Shown here piece after piece: positions 1-7,592 of a stretch of 62,391 nt of DNA. The stretch is from Cyanobacteria bacterium SZAS-4 (GTDB taxonomy: Bacteria > Cyanobacteriota > Vampirovibrionia > Obscuribacterales > Obscuribacteraceae). The stretch's first letter is position 1. Each line of letters starts with the position of its first letter. The DNA is taken from assembly GCA_018266255.1 (NCBI GenBank), contig JAFEAT010000017.1:81242-143632 (forward strand). Direction: 5' to 3'. The notes under the pieces were generated by a model that ran no database searches, was not told the DNA's origin, and saw only the letters and a list, made by a program, of their open reading frames with translations. A program made the position numbers and the translations under genes.

Positions 1-41
1 GCGGAAAAATCTGAAACAGATAAATCAAAAGAGAAGTAGCC

Positions 42-797
42 TTAGCAGTCATTGACACTGTCGGCGCTGGATTCGCTGTTCGCTGCTTCCGGGACTTGTT
101 TTGCCGAGACAGACGCAATTTGTAGTCCGACTAAGCGCGCCACCAAGATTGCCAAATAGAGCTGACCCGTCATTGCTTCTAACCAAGCCAGAGTCCTCGA
201 AAACTTGGCTATTGGTACTATGTCACCATATCCTAAAGTCGTAAGCGTGCACATGCTGAAGTAGATCAGCTGCGCTAATCGCTCATGTTCGTGCACATCG
301 TTTTTGATGATGTGGTTGAAACTAATCGAGTCAGGATTGATTTCCAGGCATGACAAAAACAGGAGAGCAAAAACTACGCCGATAAGCAGATAAACGCAAA
401 TGGCACCGCAGATAGTGTTATGGTCTGCTTCTGAATAAAGAATGTGCTGCAACATCAGCCAGGCAGTGGTGGCAAGAAAGAGAATGATCGATCCGTTTGC
501 AATGATTTGAAAAGCAACCATATGAAAGGGCTCGAACGGTACAACCTTTGAGCAGGTCCATAAAAGTGAACCAACTGTGGCAATAGCGATCACTTTCATT
601 GAAGCGGTTCTGCTTGGACTGATCACCAACGCCGCGCTGACCGTGAGATAGAGCACGGCTATGCTTGCCCAGATGTGACCTCCACCTCCAACTCCACCTC
701 CGGTAATATCGGAGAAGGGCGTCAACAGTACGAGTATCAATAAGCTGACCAGCAGACTTGCATAGTTATTCGGAACAAAACGCTTGAAATGTATCAC
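42..797 (-). CDS. Two-pore-helix type potassium channel family protein
   Basis: This is an integral membrane ion-channel protein of about 251 residues. Several hydrophobic segments fill the first 150 residues (about 14-33, 40-60, 70-85, 95-115, 130-148). They are followed by a pore loop with the K+ selectivity signature TTLGYGD (GYGD at residues 189-192) and a last membrane helix (about 203-225). The C-terminal tail is short and polar, with no RCK/TrkA-N domain, so gating is probably by voltage, lipid or partner rather than by a bound ligand. The Ion_trans_2 family is recognised from the filter and the flanking helices. The start is a GTG without a clear Shine-Dalgarno, so the N-terminus is uncertain. 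It is divergent from the rarD-like gene. Confidence 0.85.
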   Translation of the reverse strand: MIHFKRFVPNNYASLLVSLLILVLLTPFSDITGGGVGGGGHIWASIAVLYLTVSAALVISPSRTASMKVIAIATVGSLLWTCSKVVPFEPFHMVAFQIIANGSIILFLATTAWLMLQHILYSEADHNTICGAICVYLLIGVVFALLFLSCLEINPDSISFNHIIKNDVHEHERLAQLIYFSMCTLTTLGYGDIVPIAKFSRTLAWLEAMTGQLYLAILVARLVGLQIASVSAKQVPEAANSESSADSVNDC

Positions 798-864
798 TGG
801 AGTGTTCGCAATTTCGATTCATGTTTGTAGGAATCGATTGTAACATCGCCTAAGATTGTTCAGA

Positions 865-1863
865 ATGGAAGCTGGGCGGACTATAGGTGACATTGTGATT
901 CTCGAACCGGAGCAAGGCACGGCAGGAAGCAGTGGCGTGAGGGTTGCGCCGGATTCGATCTCTCCAGATGCAGCGCGCAAATCGCTAGAAGGCGCTGGTT
1001 ATGCGGTTCTGGCTTATGGATTTTGGGGCTTTGTTCCGGTTTATTGGAAGTTAATCGCAAACGTGCCGGCTATGCAAACCGTTGCGCATCGTGTTGGCTG
1101 GTCTGTGCTCGCCTTAATTCCGCTGCTTATCGCGACTAAAAAAATTCCCGACCTCGTGGTAACACTCAAGGCGAAAACACGGTTGTTGTTTCTTTTTGTA
1201 ACCGCCACATTGCTTAGTCTGAACTGGCTAGCCTTCATTTGGGCTGTGACGAACAACGCTGTTTTAGACTCAAGCCTTGGATATTTTATGAATCCATTAG
1301 TCAACGTTGCGTTCGGTCGAATTTTTCTCAAAGAACATTTGCGTCCTGCGCAACTAGCTGCTGTCGCTCTTGCTCTAGCGGGAGTGGTGGCGCTGACGGT
1401 GCAAGCTGGAAAAGTTCCATGGCTATCAATTTTTCTAGCCGTTACATTTAGCGCTTACGGGTTGCTTCGTAAAATGGCTCCAGTCGAGCCGTTGGTGGGT
1501 TTGTCTGTTGAAACGCTTTTGATGCTGCCATTTGCAGTGGGCTACTTGATCTGGACTCAGATGACTGGCGCACTTGAGTTTTTCAAAAATTGGAGTCAAG
1601 ATGTTTTGGTGGCATTAGCAGGTCCAGTGACGACATTGCCACTTTTATGGTTTGCTGCAGCCGGAAAACGTTTGCAATATTCAACCCTTGGATTTTTCCA
1701 GTACATCTCGCCAACTTGCCAATTTCTACTTGCAGTTTTTATGTATCACGAAGTTTTTACTCGTGGTCACCTGTATGCGTTTGTCTGCATTTGGATTGCG
1801 CTCGGTATCTATCTGACTGATTCTTTGATGGAAGCGCGAAGAGCCAGATCAATTTCGAAATAA
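865..1863 (+). CDS. rarD: RarD-like EamA/DMT superfamily transporter
   Basis: Ten-helix drug/metabolite transporter superfamily permease. After a polar N-terminal extension of about 45 residues, the typical RarD opening appears (AYGFWGFVPVYWKL), then helix pairs through to the C-terminus with the family's conserved Asn-Pro segment (LGYFMNPLVNV) and the second EamA half near QYISPTCQFLLAVF. RarD relatives were linked to chloramphenicol resistance, but the physiological substrate is generally unknown. The start is weakly defined: a TTG at 856, the ATG at 865, or a GTG near 938 that would remove the unusual extension. None has a convincing ribosome-binding site. It stands alone, divergent from the channel gene. 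Confidence 0.85.
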   Translation: MEAGRTIGDIVILEPEQGTAGSSGVRVAPDSISPDAARKSLEGAGYAVLAYGFWGFVPVYWKLIANVPAMQTVAHRVGWSVLALIPLLIATKKIPDLVVTLKAKTRLLFLFVTATLLSLNWLAFIWAVTNNAVLDSSLGYFMNPLVNVAFGRIFLKEHLRPAQLAAVALALAGVVALTVQAGKVPWLSIFLAVTFSAYGLLRKMAPVEPLVGLSVETLLMLPFAVGYLIWTQMTGALEFFKNWSQDVLVALAGPVTTLPLLWFAAAGKRLQYSTLGFFQYISPTCQFLLAVFMYHEVFTRGHLYAFVCIWIALGIYLTDSLMEARRARSISK

Positions 1864-1949
1864 CTAGCTGGCAAACCACTAGCACTGTCTCGACCGGGAA
1901 AAGTGGTCGGCTCGCCCGGTCCAGTCTCTAGAGTGGAAGTGCTTCCGGT

Positions 1950-1955
1950 TATACT
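1950..1955 (+). promoter_or_regulatory. Putative -10 element of TPR/response-regulator operon
   Basis: TATACT lies 24 bases before the start codon of the TPR gene at 1979. No good -35 is visible at 17 bases. It is given as the best candidate for the start of the two-gene transcript. Confidence 0.3.
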
Positions 1956-1978
1956 AGGGACGCGTACCAGGTTTATTC

Positions 1979-2527
1979 ATGGCAAAAAAATCTGTCGTTC
2001 TCTATTCGTTCTCGGCTCTCGTGGCTGCTTCTGCTTGCTTGCTTGCCACAAGCAGTATTGCTGTGCTTGCCACTCCGGCGGCGGTATCGTCGAGTTTCGA
2101 AGAGGGCGTCAGACTCTACGGACAGAAACAGTACAAGCAAGCTTTGCCTGTTTTTATGCAGTTTTTGGAAGCGAATCCGCGCAGTTCGGCTGCATACCTT
2201 TACATCGCCAATACCTGTTATGCGCTTCAGCAAGTCGATTCAGCCAATCAGACCTACCGAATACTCATTCAAAGTTGTCCTAACTCTAGTGAGGCTCAGT
2301 CTGCTCGCCAGTTTATGAATCTATTAGATGCTGCCAGCGCTCAAAGGTTGGATGCTTCGGTTAGTCGCGATTTGGCGTACTATTTACAGAAGTCTGTAGC
2401 AGGACAGCACGAATGTTGTGGCGAGTTATTCGGGAACATTTTGGGAACGCAAGATGATAAGTCTGAGAAAATGAAGATGGCTTTTCCGCAAACGATCAAA
2501 TACTTGAAGGCAAAGTTGGGTGTATGA
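1979..2527 (+). CDS. Exported TPR-repeat protein
   Basis: Protein of 182 residues with a hydrophobic N-terminal signal segment (about 8-32, ending in small residues near ATPAA). One to two tetratricopeptide repeats follow (about 40-110: EEGVRLYGQKQYKQALPVF and AYLYIANTCYALQQVDSANQ). The C-terminal third has no recognisable domain but carries two cysteines in HECCGE. TPRs mediate protein-protein contact, and nothing shows an enzymatic role. Its stop codon overlaps the start of the downstream response regulator in an ATGA junction, so the two are translationally coupled. It may be a periplasmic partner or accessory of that signalling protein (inference). Confidence 0.75.
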   Translation: MAKKSVVLYSFSALVAASACLLATSSIAVLATPAAVSSSFEEGVRLYGQKQYKQALPVFMQFLEANPRSSAAYLYIANTCYALQQVDSANQTYRILIQSCPNSSEAQSARQFMNLLDAASAQRLDASVSRDLAYYLQKSVAGQHECCGELFGNILGTQDDKSEKMKMAFPQTIKYLKAKLGV

Positions 2528-4680
2528 CAAAACCGATTCTCATTCTTGACGATGATGTGCACTTTCGTAATTTAGTTGCGGGGTTGTTTCAAACGCGCGG
2601 CTATGAAGTATTTGAGTGTCGTACGACTAAAGAAGCGCAGACTGTTTTTGCCGAAACCGATCCTGGCCTGGCCATTGTAGATTACCGCTTACCAGAGTCT
2701 GATGGAATCACATGGATCAGCTGGTTGCGCGAGAGTGGCCGAAATTTTCCAGTCGTCTTTTGCTCTGGCACATGGTGCGACGAAAAGACATTCAACTGGC
2801 TGCGAAATATCTTGAGAGTATCTTTGATATTGCGTAAGCCGATTGTGCCTGAGTTATTTATTCAGCAGATCGAGAATTTGATGCCGCCACCGCCGGTGAC
2901 TACGCCGAGAGACGAATTCACGATTATTCCGCCACCTAAGCCGAATCAATTTGTGGCACCAGTGACCGCTGAAGAATTGAAGCTACAAATTGAAAAGATT
3001 GACGCTGCCATTGCAAAGTCCAGTCCAGAATCACCTACGCACAATCAGCTTGTTTCAGTTCGTTCCAAGCTAGTCGTGCAGCAGATGTTGGCGGAGGCGA
3101 AACAGACTTATGCACTCGATTTACCGGTGCAGTGGCAAGCAATGTCGCAAGCGGTTGCACTGACACAAGCTGAGCCTGAAAACAAGATTGCGCTCGACGA
3201 GGCTATCCAACTTTCGCACCGTATACGGGGCACAGCTGGTGCCATGGGTTTCCGTGAAGCCGGAGATGCGGCAGGAAAAGTCGAAGACCTTCTGCGCCGA
3301 TTCGATCCTTCAGACACGCTTACAGAAGTGCTGTGGACAGAAATCTTCCGCGCTCTGGCTGAAGGTGAAGTGTCGGTGCGCGGACTTTCGCTGGTGGTCG
3401 GTGGAAAGAAAACGGAGACGACAAACTTTGTCTCCAATGTTCTTTTCCTCTGCCGGCAGGAACATTATGAAAAACAGCTCGAAGAACTGGCGAATGCGAA
3501 AATCGAAGCTTTAGTTTGCGATACTGTTGAAAGTGCACGCACACTCGTTAAGAGTCGAAGAGTAGATGCGGCGGTTTTTGATTTGACAGCAGCTGATGAT
3601 GCTCAAGTTTTTCAGCTAGCCACTCAAATTCGCGAGTCAACACCTGGAAAGCCAATCGGGCTTGCTTTCATTTCGGCAGGTCAAAATGCGCCTGATGAAG
3701 GTGCATTAGCTTACGCGGGCAGCTCGGCTTTTTTGTGGAGTCCTGTGCCGGCTATAGACCTCGTAGAGAACGTGCAGAGGTTGACGCGACTCGGGGGTGG
3801 TGGCGGCAGACCCAAAGTGTTGACGGTCGACGACGATGATGCGTTGACCAATTTTATTCAAAAAATTCTTGGTGGCGAGAACATCGAAGTAGAGGCTCTA
3901 AACAAGCCGATTCAAATTCTCAATACTGTCGAGCAATTCCAACCGGATTTGATTTTGCTCGATGTGATGATGCCTGGTTTGAGCGGATACGATGTTTGCC
4001 GTCTGCTGCGCGCCACAGACAAGTGGTCCCAGGTGCCGATTCTGTTTTTAACGTCGCGCAGTGATGCCGATGGTCGTGCCAGTGCGTTCCAGGCCGGTGC
4101 CACCGACTTTCTCAGCAAGCCGATCTTAGCACCAGAATTAGTGGCACGCGTTCGCGCTCACATCAGTCAGAGTCAGCGCAATGCGGGTGACAAAGGTAAA
4201 GATGGTTTGGTAGATCGCAAGGAATTTATCGAGTCTGCCAGATCGATGATTGCCGCTTGTAAATCAGGGCAGAATGACATAGCTCTCTGTTTAATGCTGG
4301 TGGATGATTTGCTCAACCTCAGTATCGCTCATGGACTCAATGGTGCAGAGGCGGTAGAGCAAACGCTGGGAGAATTGCTGCGCGTTCACTTTAAAGCTGA
4401 GGCTCTGCGTGCTCGATGGGGCGAGGGTGGATTCGCACTGGCCGTGCCAGGAGAAAGTCGAGCCACGATCAGCGAAGCTATGCAAAAAATGTCGGATGAG
4501 TTTAGTTCCATCGTCTTTGCAAATGAGCAACAAGTAGCTTTCCGGGCTTCTTTCAGCGCTGGGCTATCTGGTGTGCCGGGCGATGAACTGACGATCGAAA
4601 ATCTGATGAATATGGCTAACATCCGCATGTCACGCGGACGTCAGTTGAAAGCTGGAACCATCGTTTCGGTCGGTACTTAG
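2524..4680 (+). CDS. Multi-domain response regulator: REC-HPt-pseudoREC-REC-degenerate GGDEF
   Basis: Signalling protein of 718 residues. Domains in order are as follows. REC1 (about 3-120) has acidic pocket D9/D10 and phospho-acceptor D53 (IVDYRLP). A histidine phosphotransfer-like segment (about 190-290) has H232 in LSHRIRGTAGAMG. Next is a REC-like fold without an obvious acceptor (about 300-425). REC3 (about 430-555) has the VDDDD pocket and D480 (LILLDVMMP). Last is a GGDEF-fold tail (about 560-715). The cyclase signature in the tail reads RWGEGGF instead of R[YF]GG[DE]EF, so it is probably not an active diguanylate cyclase. It overlaps the TPR gene by 4 bases. No DNA-binding domain is present, so the output is likely phosphorelay or protein interaction. 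It ends exactly where the convergent heme oxygenase gene ends. Confidence 0.85.
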   Translation: MTKPILILDDDVHFRNLVAGLFQTRGYEVFECRTTKEAQTVFAETDPGLAIVDYRLPESDGITWISWLRESGRNFPVVFCSGTWCDEKTFNWLRNILRVSLILRKPIVPELFIQQIENLMPPPPVTTPRDEFTIIPPPKPNQFVAPVTAEELKLQIEKIDAAIAKSSPESPTHNQLVSVRSKLVVQQMLAEAKQTYALDLPVQWQAMSQAVALTQAEPENKIALDEAIQLSHRIRGTAGAMGFREAGDAAGKVEDLLRRFDPSDTLTEVLWTEIFRALAEGEVSVRGLSLVVGGKKTETTNFVSNVLFLCRQEHYEKQLEELANAKIEALVCDTVESARTLVKSRRVDAAVFDLTAADDAQVFQLATQIRESTPGKPIGLAFISAGQNAPDEGALAYAGSSAFLWSPVPAIDLVENVQRLTRLGGGGGRPKVLTVDDDDALTNFIQKILGGENIEVEALNKPIQILNTVEQFQPDLILLDVMMPGLSGYDVCRLLRATDKWSQVPILFLTSRSDADGRASAFQAGATDFLSKPILAPELVARVRAHISQSQRNAGDKGKDGLVDRKEFIESARSMIAACKSGQNDIALCLMLVDDLLNLSIAHGLNGAEAVEQTLGELLRVHFKAEALRARWGEGGFALAVPGESRATISEAMQKMSDEFSSIVFANEQQVAFRASFSAGLSGVPGDELTIENLMNMANIRMSRGRQLKAGTIVSVGT

Positions 4681-5304
4681 TTAGTTCTTATTAGCAGTGC
4701 TTGCTTGAAGCAGGTCGCCGCCGAGATTTTCGACGAACGAAAACATTTCGCTTGCGGCATTCATGAGGGGCTCGACTTGTGGCTCTTGAATGTCGAATGA
4801 ATTTATTCCATTGACGAAATGCTGCCAGTGTTTTTGAAATTCTGGACCGTAAGGATCGAAGTAGATGCAACCGCCATCTTCAAAACCAAAGGATTTTTTC
4901 AGCGTGCTTGCAATGAACTTGCCACCATGTTTGCTTCCAAGCAGCACATAGTGGAATCCGAGAAGTGCAATTGGATTTTTCTTTGCTACTTCATCAATTC
5001 TCTTCAACATGCGACCGGTGATATCGACGGGTTTTACCGAGTCGGGATCGACACCGAGGGCTTTCAGATCTTTCTTCAAAAATTCAGTTTGGAGTTGTTC
5101 TGGAGAGACAACTGCTCCCATGTAAGGTTGACTCGACATCGCTTTTTCTAGAGCTTGATGCGTGAGAAATAGCTGACTCACATACTGCGTATAGAGCGGT
5201 TTTGATAAAGTTCCGGAGCCGAGTTCTTTCTGGAACTCATGTCCTTCGGCTGAGTTGTGAGCACTTCTGGTGCTCTCCTTAAGCTGCAATGCGATCGTAG
5301 ACAT
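4681..5304 (-). CDS. Biliverdin-producing heme oxygenase
   Basis: All-helical heme oxygenase family protein of 207 residues. Heme oxygenase cleaves heme to biliverdin, CO and Fe2+ using reduced ferredoxin or another donor. Seen here are the N-terminal LKESTRSAHNSAE with the likely proximal heme ligand H16, and the distal-helix region LGFHYVLLGSKHGGKFIA. The latter corresponds to the family's YxxLGSxxGG motif. I chose the ATG at 5302-5304 because AGGAG lies 11 bases upstream; a longer reading from 5343 has no ribosome-binding site. In a non-phototroph the role is probably iron scavenging or bilin supply to a phytochrome, and no phytochrome is in the window. It converges with the response regulator with no intergenic base. 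Confidence 0.88.
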   Translation of the reverse strand: MSTIALQLKESTRSAHNSAEGHEFQKELGSGTLSKPLYTQYVSQLFLTHQALEKAMSSQPYMGAVVSPEQLQTEFLKKDLKALGVDPDSVKPVDITGRMLKRIDEVAKKNPIALLGFHYVLLGSKHGGKFIASTLKKSFGFEDGGCIYFDPYGPEFQKHWQHFVNGINSFDIQEPQVEPLMNAASEMFSFVENLGGDLLQASTANKN

Positions 5305-5456
5305 GACAGATCTTGCTCCTGGCTTACGTTGACCAAAGGACATGGGGTGTACTGGTCGAACTATTCTCTCAGATTTAATGCCCTCGCAGATCCGTCGATT
5401 CGTCGTCTGAGGTTGAAGAGCCCGTGCAGCCAGATACGGTGGACTTCCGAAGCATG

Positions 5457-5550
5457 TTGACTATTGTGAACGGTTTGGTCGTTCAACTAGCGTTCGCACT
5501 AGAATGAAATGCCGATAATCGCGTACGATACAGGGTCCAAACCGTTCGCT
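5457..5550 (+). promoter_or_regulatory. glgE upstream region with flanking 11-bp inverted repeat
   Basis: GAACGGTTTGG (5468-5478) and its exact reverse complement CCAAACCGTTC (5537-5547) lie 58 bases apart. A -10-like GATAAT (5514-5519) lies between them. The left copy also contains a smaller palindrome, GAACG-N7-CGTTC. The arrangement suggests a paired operator, possibly a loop, controlling the glgE-treS-glgB transcript. No regulator gene is adjacent. The promoter assignment is tentative. Confidence 0.45.
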
Positions 5551-5567
5551 GGTCGAGCTTAACAATT

Positions 5568-7583
5568 ATGCCAAACCCTGAAACAAGTCAAGCATCCAAA
5601 TACGCGCCCCCGAATATGCTCAGTCAATCACGCGTCACCATCGAAAATGTGCAGCCGCAGGTGGATGAGGGCACTTTTCCATCAAAACGAGTAATTGGCG
5701 AGAAGGTGCGAGCCACTGCCAGCATCCACACAGACGGGCACAACGCAATCGGCGCTACCTTGCAATATCGCAAAACTGGTGAATCTGACTGGCAAGAGAC
5801 ACCTATGGAGCTCAAACAGCCAGGGCTCGACCTCTTCGAGGGCGTTTTCGAGGTAACTGAGCTTGGCTACTATGAATTCACGATCTCTGCCTGGATCGAT
5901 GCTTTCACCAACTGGAGCCGTGACACAAAGAAAAAACTTGCAGCAGGGCAAGATGTCACGCTGGAATTAACCGAAGGCGCGGTTCTCATCAATGATGCAA
6001 TCAAAGATGCTCCCGCGAGCGCTAGAGAAGACTTGGCGAAGTACGCAGCCATGCTCGATACATTCGAGTATCAGCTCGTGCTACAAAGTGCCGCTCTCCA
6101 TGACCTGATGCACAAATACAGCCGTCGCGGGCGAGTGCGAGAGTACAACAAAATTCTCAGCGTTATGGTCGAGTCTGAGCGCGCACTGTATGGCGCATGG
6201 TATGAGCTTTTTCCACGTTCGGTGACCAACAAAAAGGAAAAGCACGGCACCTTCAAAGATGTCATTGCTCATTTACCCTATGTGCAAGACATGGGTTTCG
6301 ATGTAATTTATTTGCCCCCGATTCATCCCATCGGTAAGGCCGCTCGCAAAGGTCCTAACAATACTCTGACACCAGGTCCGAACGACGTTGGCAGTCCATG
6401 GGCGATTGGCGCGAAGGAAGGCGGGCACAAGGCTATCCATCCTGAACTAGGCTCTCTAGCTGACTTTCACGAATTGATCAACGCTGCGGCAGTGCGTGGT
6501 ATTGACATCGCCCTCGACATTGCTTTCCAGTGTTCACCAGATCATCCATATGTAACTGAGCATCCTGAGTGGTTCTATCGTCGTCCAGACGGCTCGATTC
6601 GCTGCGCGGAAAATCCGCCCAAGCGTTACGAAGACATTTATCCAATCGATTTTGAATGTGAAGATTGGGAAGCCCTGTGGGAAGAACTGAAAGATGTTGT
6701 TGTCTATTGGGCTCAACAAGGTGTGAAAGTGTTTCGTGTCGATAACCCACACACCAAGCCTTATCCTTTCTGGCACTACTTGATTCGCGAAGTAAAACGA
6801 GTTTTTCCGGAGACTGTATTTTTGTCGGAGGCGTTTGCCAGGCCGAAGGTGATGGCCTATCTTGCAAAATGCGGATTCTCGCAGTCCTACACATATTTCA
6901 CTTGGCGCAACAATAAAGAAGAGCTCACCACTTATTTCAATGAACTCTACAATAGTGAGCTCGCCGATTATTTGCGACCAAATCTTTTTGCCAACACTCC
7001 GGATATTTTGCCCGACTTCCTGCAATACAGTGGTCGCTCTGGATTTATGATCCGAGCCGCATTGGCTGCCACTCTTGGCGCAACATATGGAATCTATGGA
7101 CCTCCGTTTGAACTCTGCGTTACTGATTCAATGCCGAATGCGGAAGAATACAAAGACTCAGAAAAATACGAAATTCGTACATGGAATCTCGAAGACCCGC
7201 ATTCAATCAAAGACTTCATCACTCGGTTGAATAAGATCAGAAGATCAAATATCGCACTGCACGCTAATCGCAATCTCAAGTTTTTGAACATCGACAATCG
7301 AGAAATGATTGCCTATACCAAGAGCACTGAAGATGGTGCCAACACAATCTTGGTGGTAGTCAACCTGGATCCGCATCACACCCAGTCTGGATATCTTCAA
7401 ATTCCATTTGCTGAGCTTGGTGCCGATCAATCTTTCCAAGTTCATGACTTGATCACCGGAGTTCGTTTCTTTTGGACAGGTGACACTAATTTCGTACAAT
7501 TGGATCCACAAGTTTCGCCGGCTTACGTTTTCAAAGTATTGCGTAAGCTGAAATCGGAACGTGATTTTGACTATTTTGCGTAG
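5568..7583 (+). CDS. glgE: GlgE, alpha-1,4-glucan:maltose-1-phosphate maltosyltransferase
   Basis: GH13_3 enzyme of 671 residues that transfers maltosyl units from alpha-maltose-1-phosphate to the non-reducing end of an alpha-1,4-glucan. An N-terminal beta-domain (about 20-125) and a helical segment (about 130-200) precede the barrel. Barrel landmarks are VIYLPPIHPIGK, the nucleophile D392 in FRVDNPHTKP and the acid/base E421 in FLSEAFARP. The 29-residue D-E spacing equals that of characterised GlgE. The Asn-Pro-His after the nucleophile is typical of GlgE rather than amylases. It is the first gene of glgE-treS/mak-glgB, 9 bases before the next gene. That fits the GlgE route, in which maltokinase supplies its substrate. 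Confidence 0.96.
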   Translation: MPNPETSQASKYAPPNMLSQSRVTIENVQPQVDEGTFPSKRVIGEKVRATASIHTDGHNAIGATLQYRKTGESDWQETPMELKQPGLDLFEGVFEVTELGYYEFTISAWIDAFTNWSRDTKKKLAAGQDVTLELTEGAVLINDAIKDAPASAREDLAKYAAMLDTFEYQLVLQSAALHDLMHKYSRRGRVREYNKILSVMVESERALYGAWYELFPRSVTNKKEKHGTFKDVIAHLPYVQDMGFDVIYLPPIHPIGKAARKGPNNTLTPGPNDVGSPWAIGAKEGGHKAIHPELGSLADFHELINAAAVRGIDIALDIAFQCSPDHPYVTEHPEWFYRRPDGSIRCAENPPKRYEDIYPIDFECEDWEALWEELKDVVVYWAQQGVKVFRVDNPHTKPYPFWHYLIREVKRVFPETVFLSEAFARPKVMAYLAKCGFSQSYTYFTWRNNKEELTTYFNELYNSELADYLRPNLFANTPDILPDFLQYSGRSGFMIRAALAATLGATYGIYGPPFELCVTDSMPNAEEYKDSEKYEIRTWNLEDPHSIKDFITRLNKIRRSNIALHANRNLKFLNIDNREMIAYTKSTEDGANTILVVVNLDPHHTQSGYLQIPFAELGADQSFQVHDLITGVRFFWTGDTNFVQLDPQVSPAYVFKVLRKLKSERDFDYFA

Positions 7584-7592
7584 GGAGCACTG

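Noticed and set aside
1903..2283. Cys-rich 126-codon frame on the + strand
   Set aside because: It is out of frame with the TPR gene over most of its length; the TPR gene has the signal peptide and repeat pattern.
6478..7025. Long antisense frames inside glgE
   Set aside because: Shadows of the glgE reading frame; no ribosome-binding site or domain.
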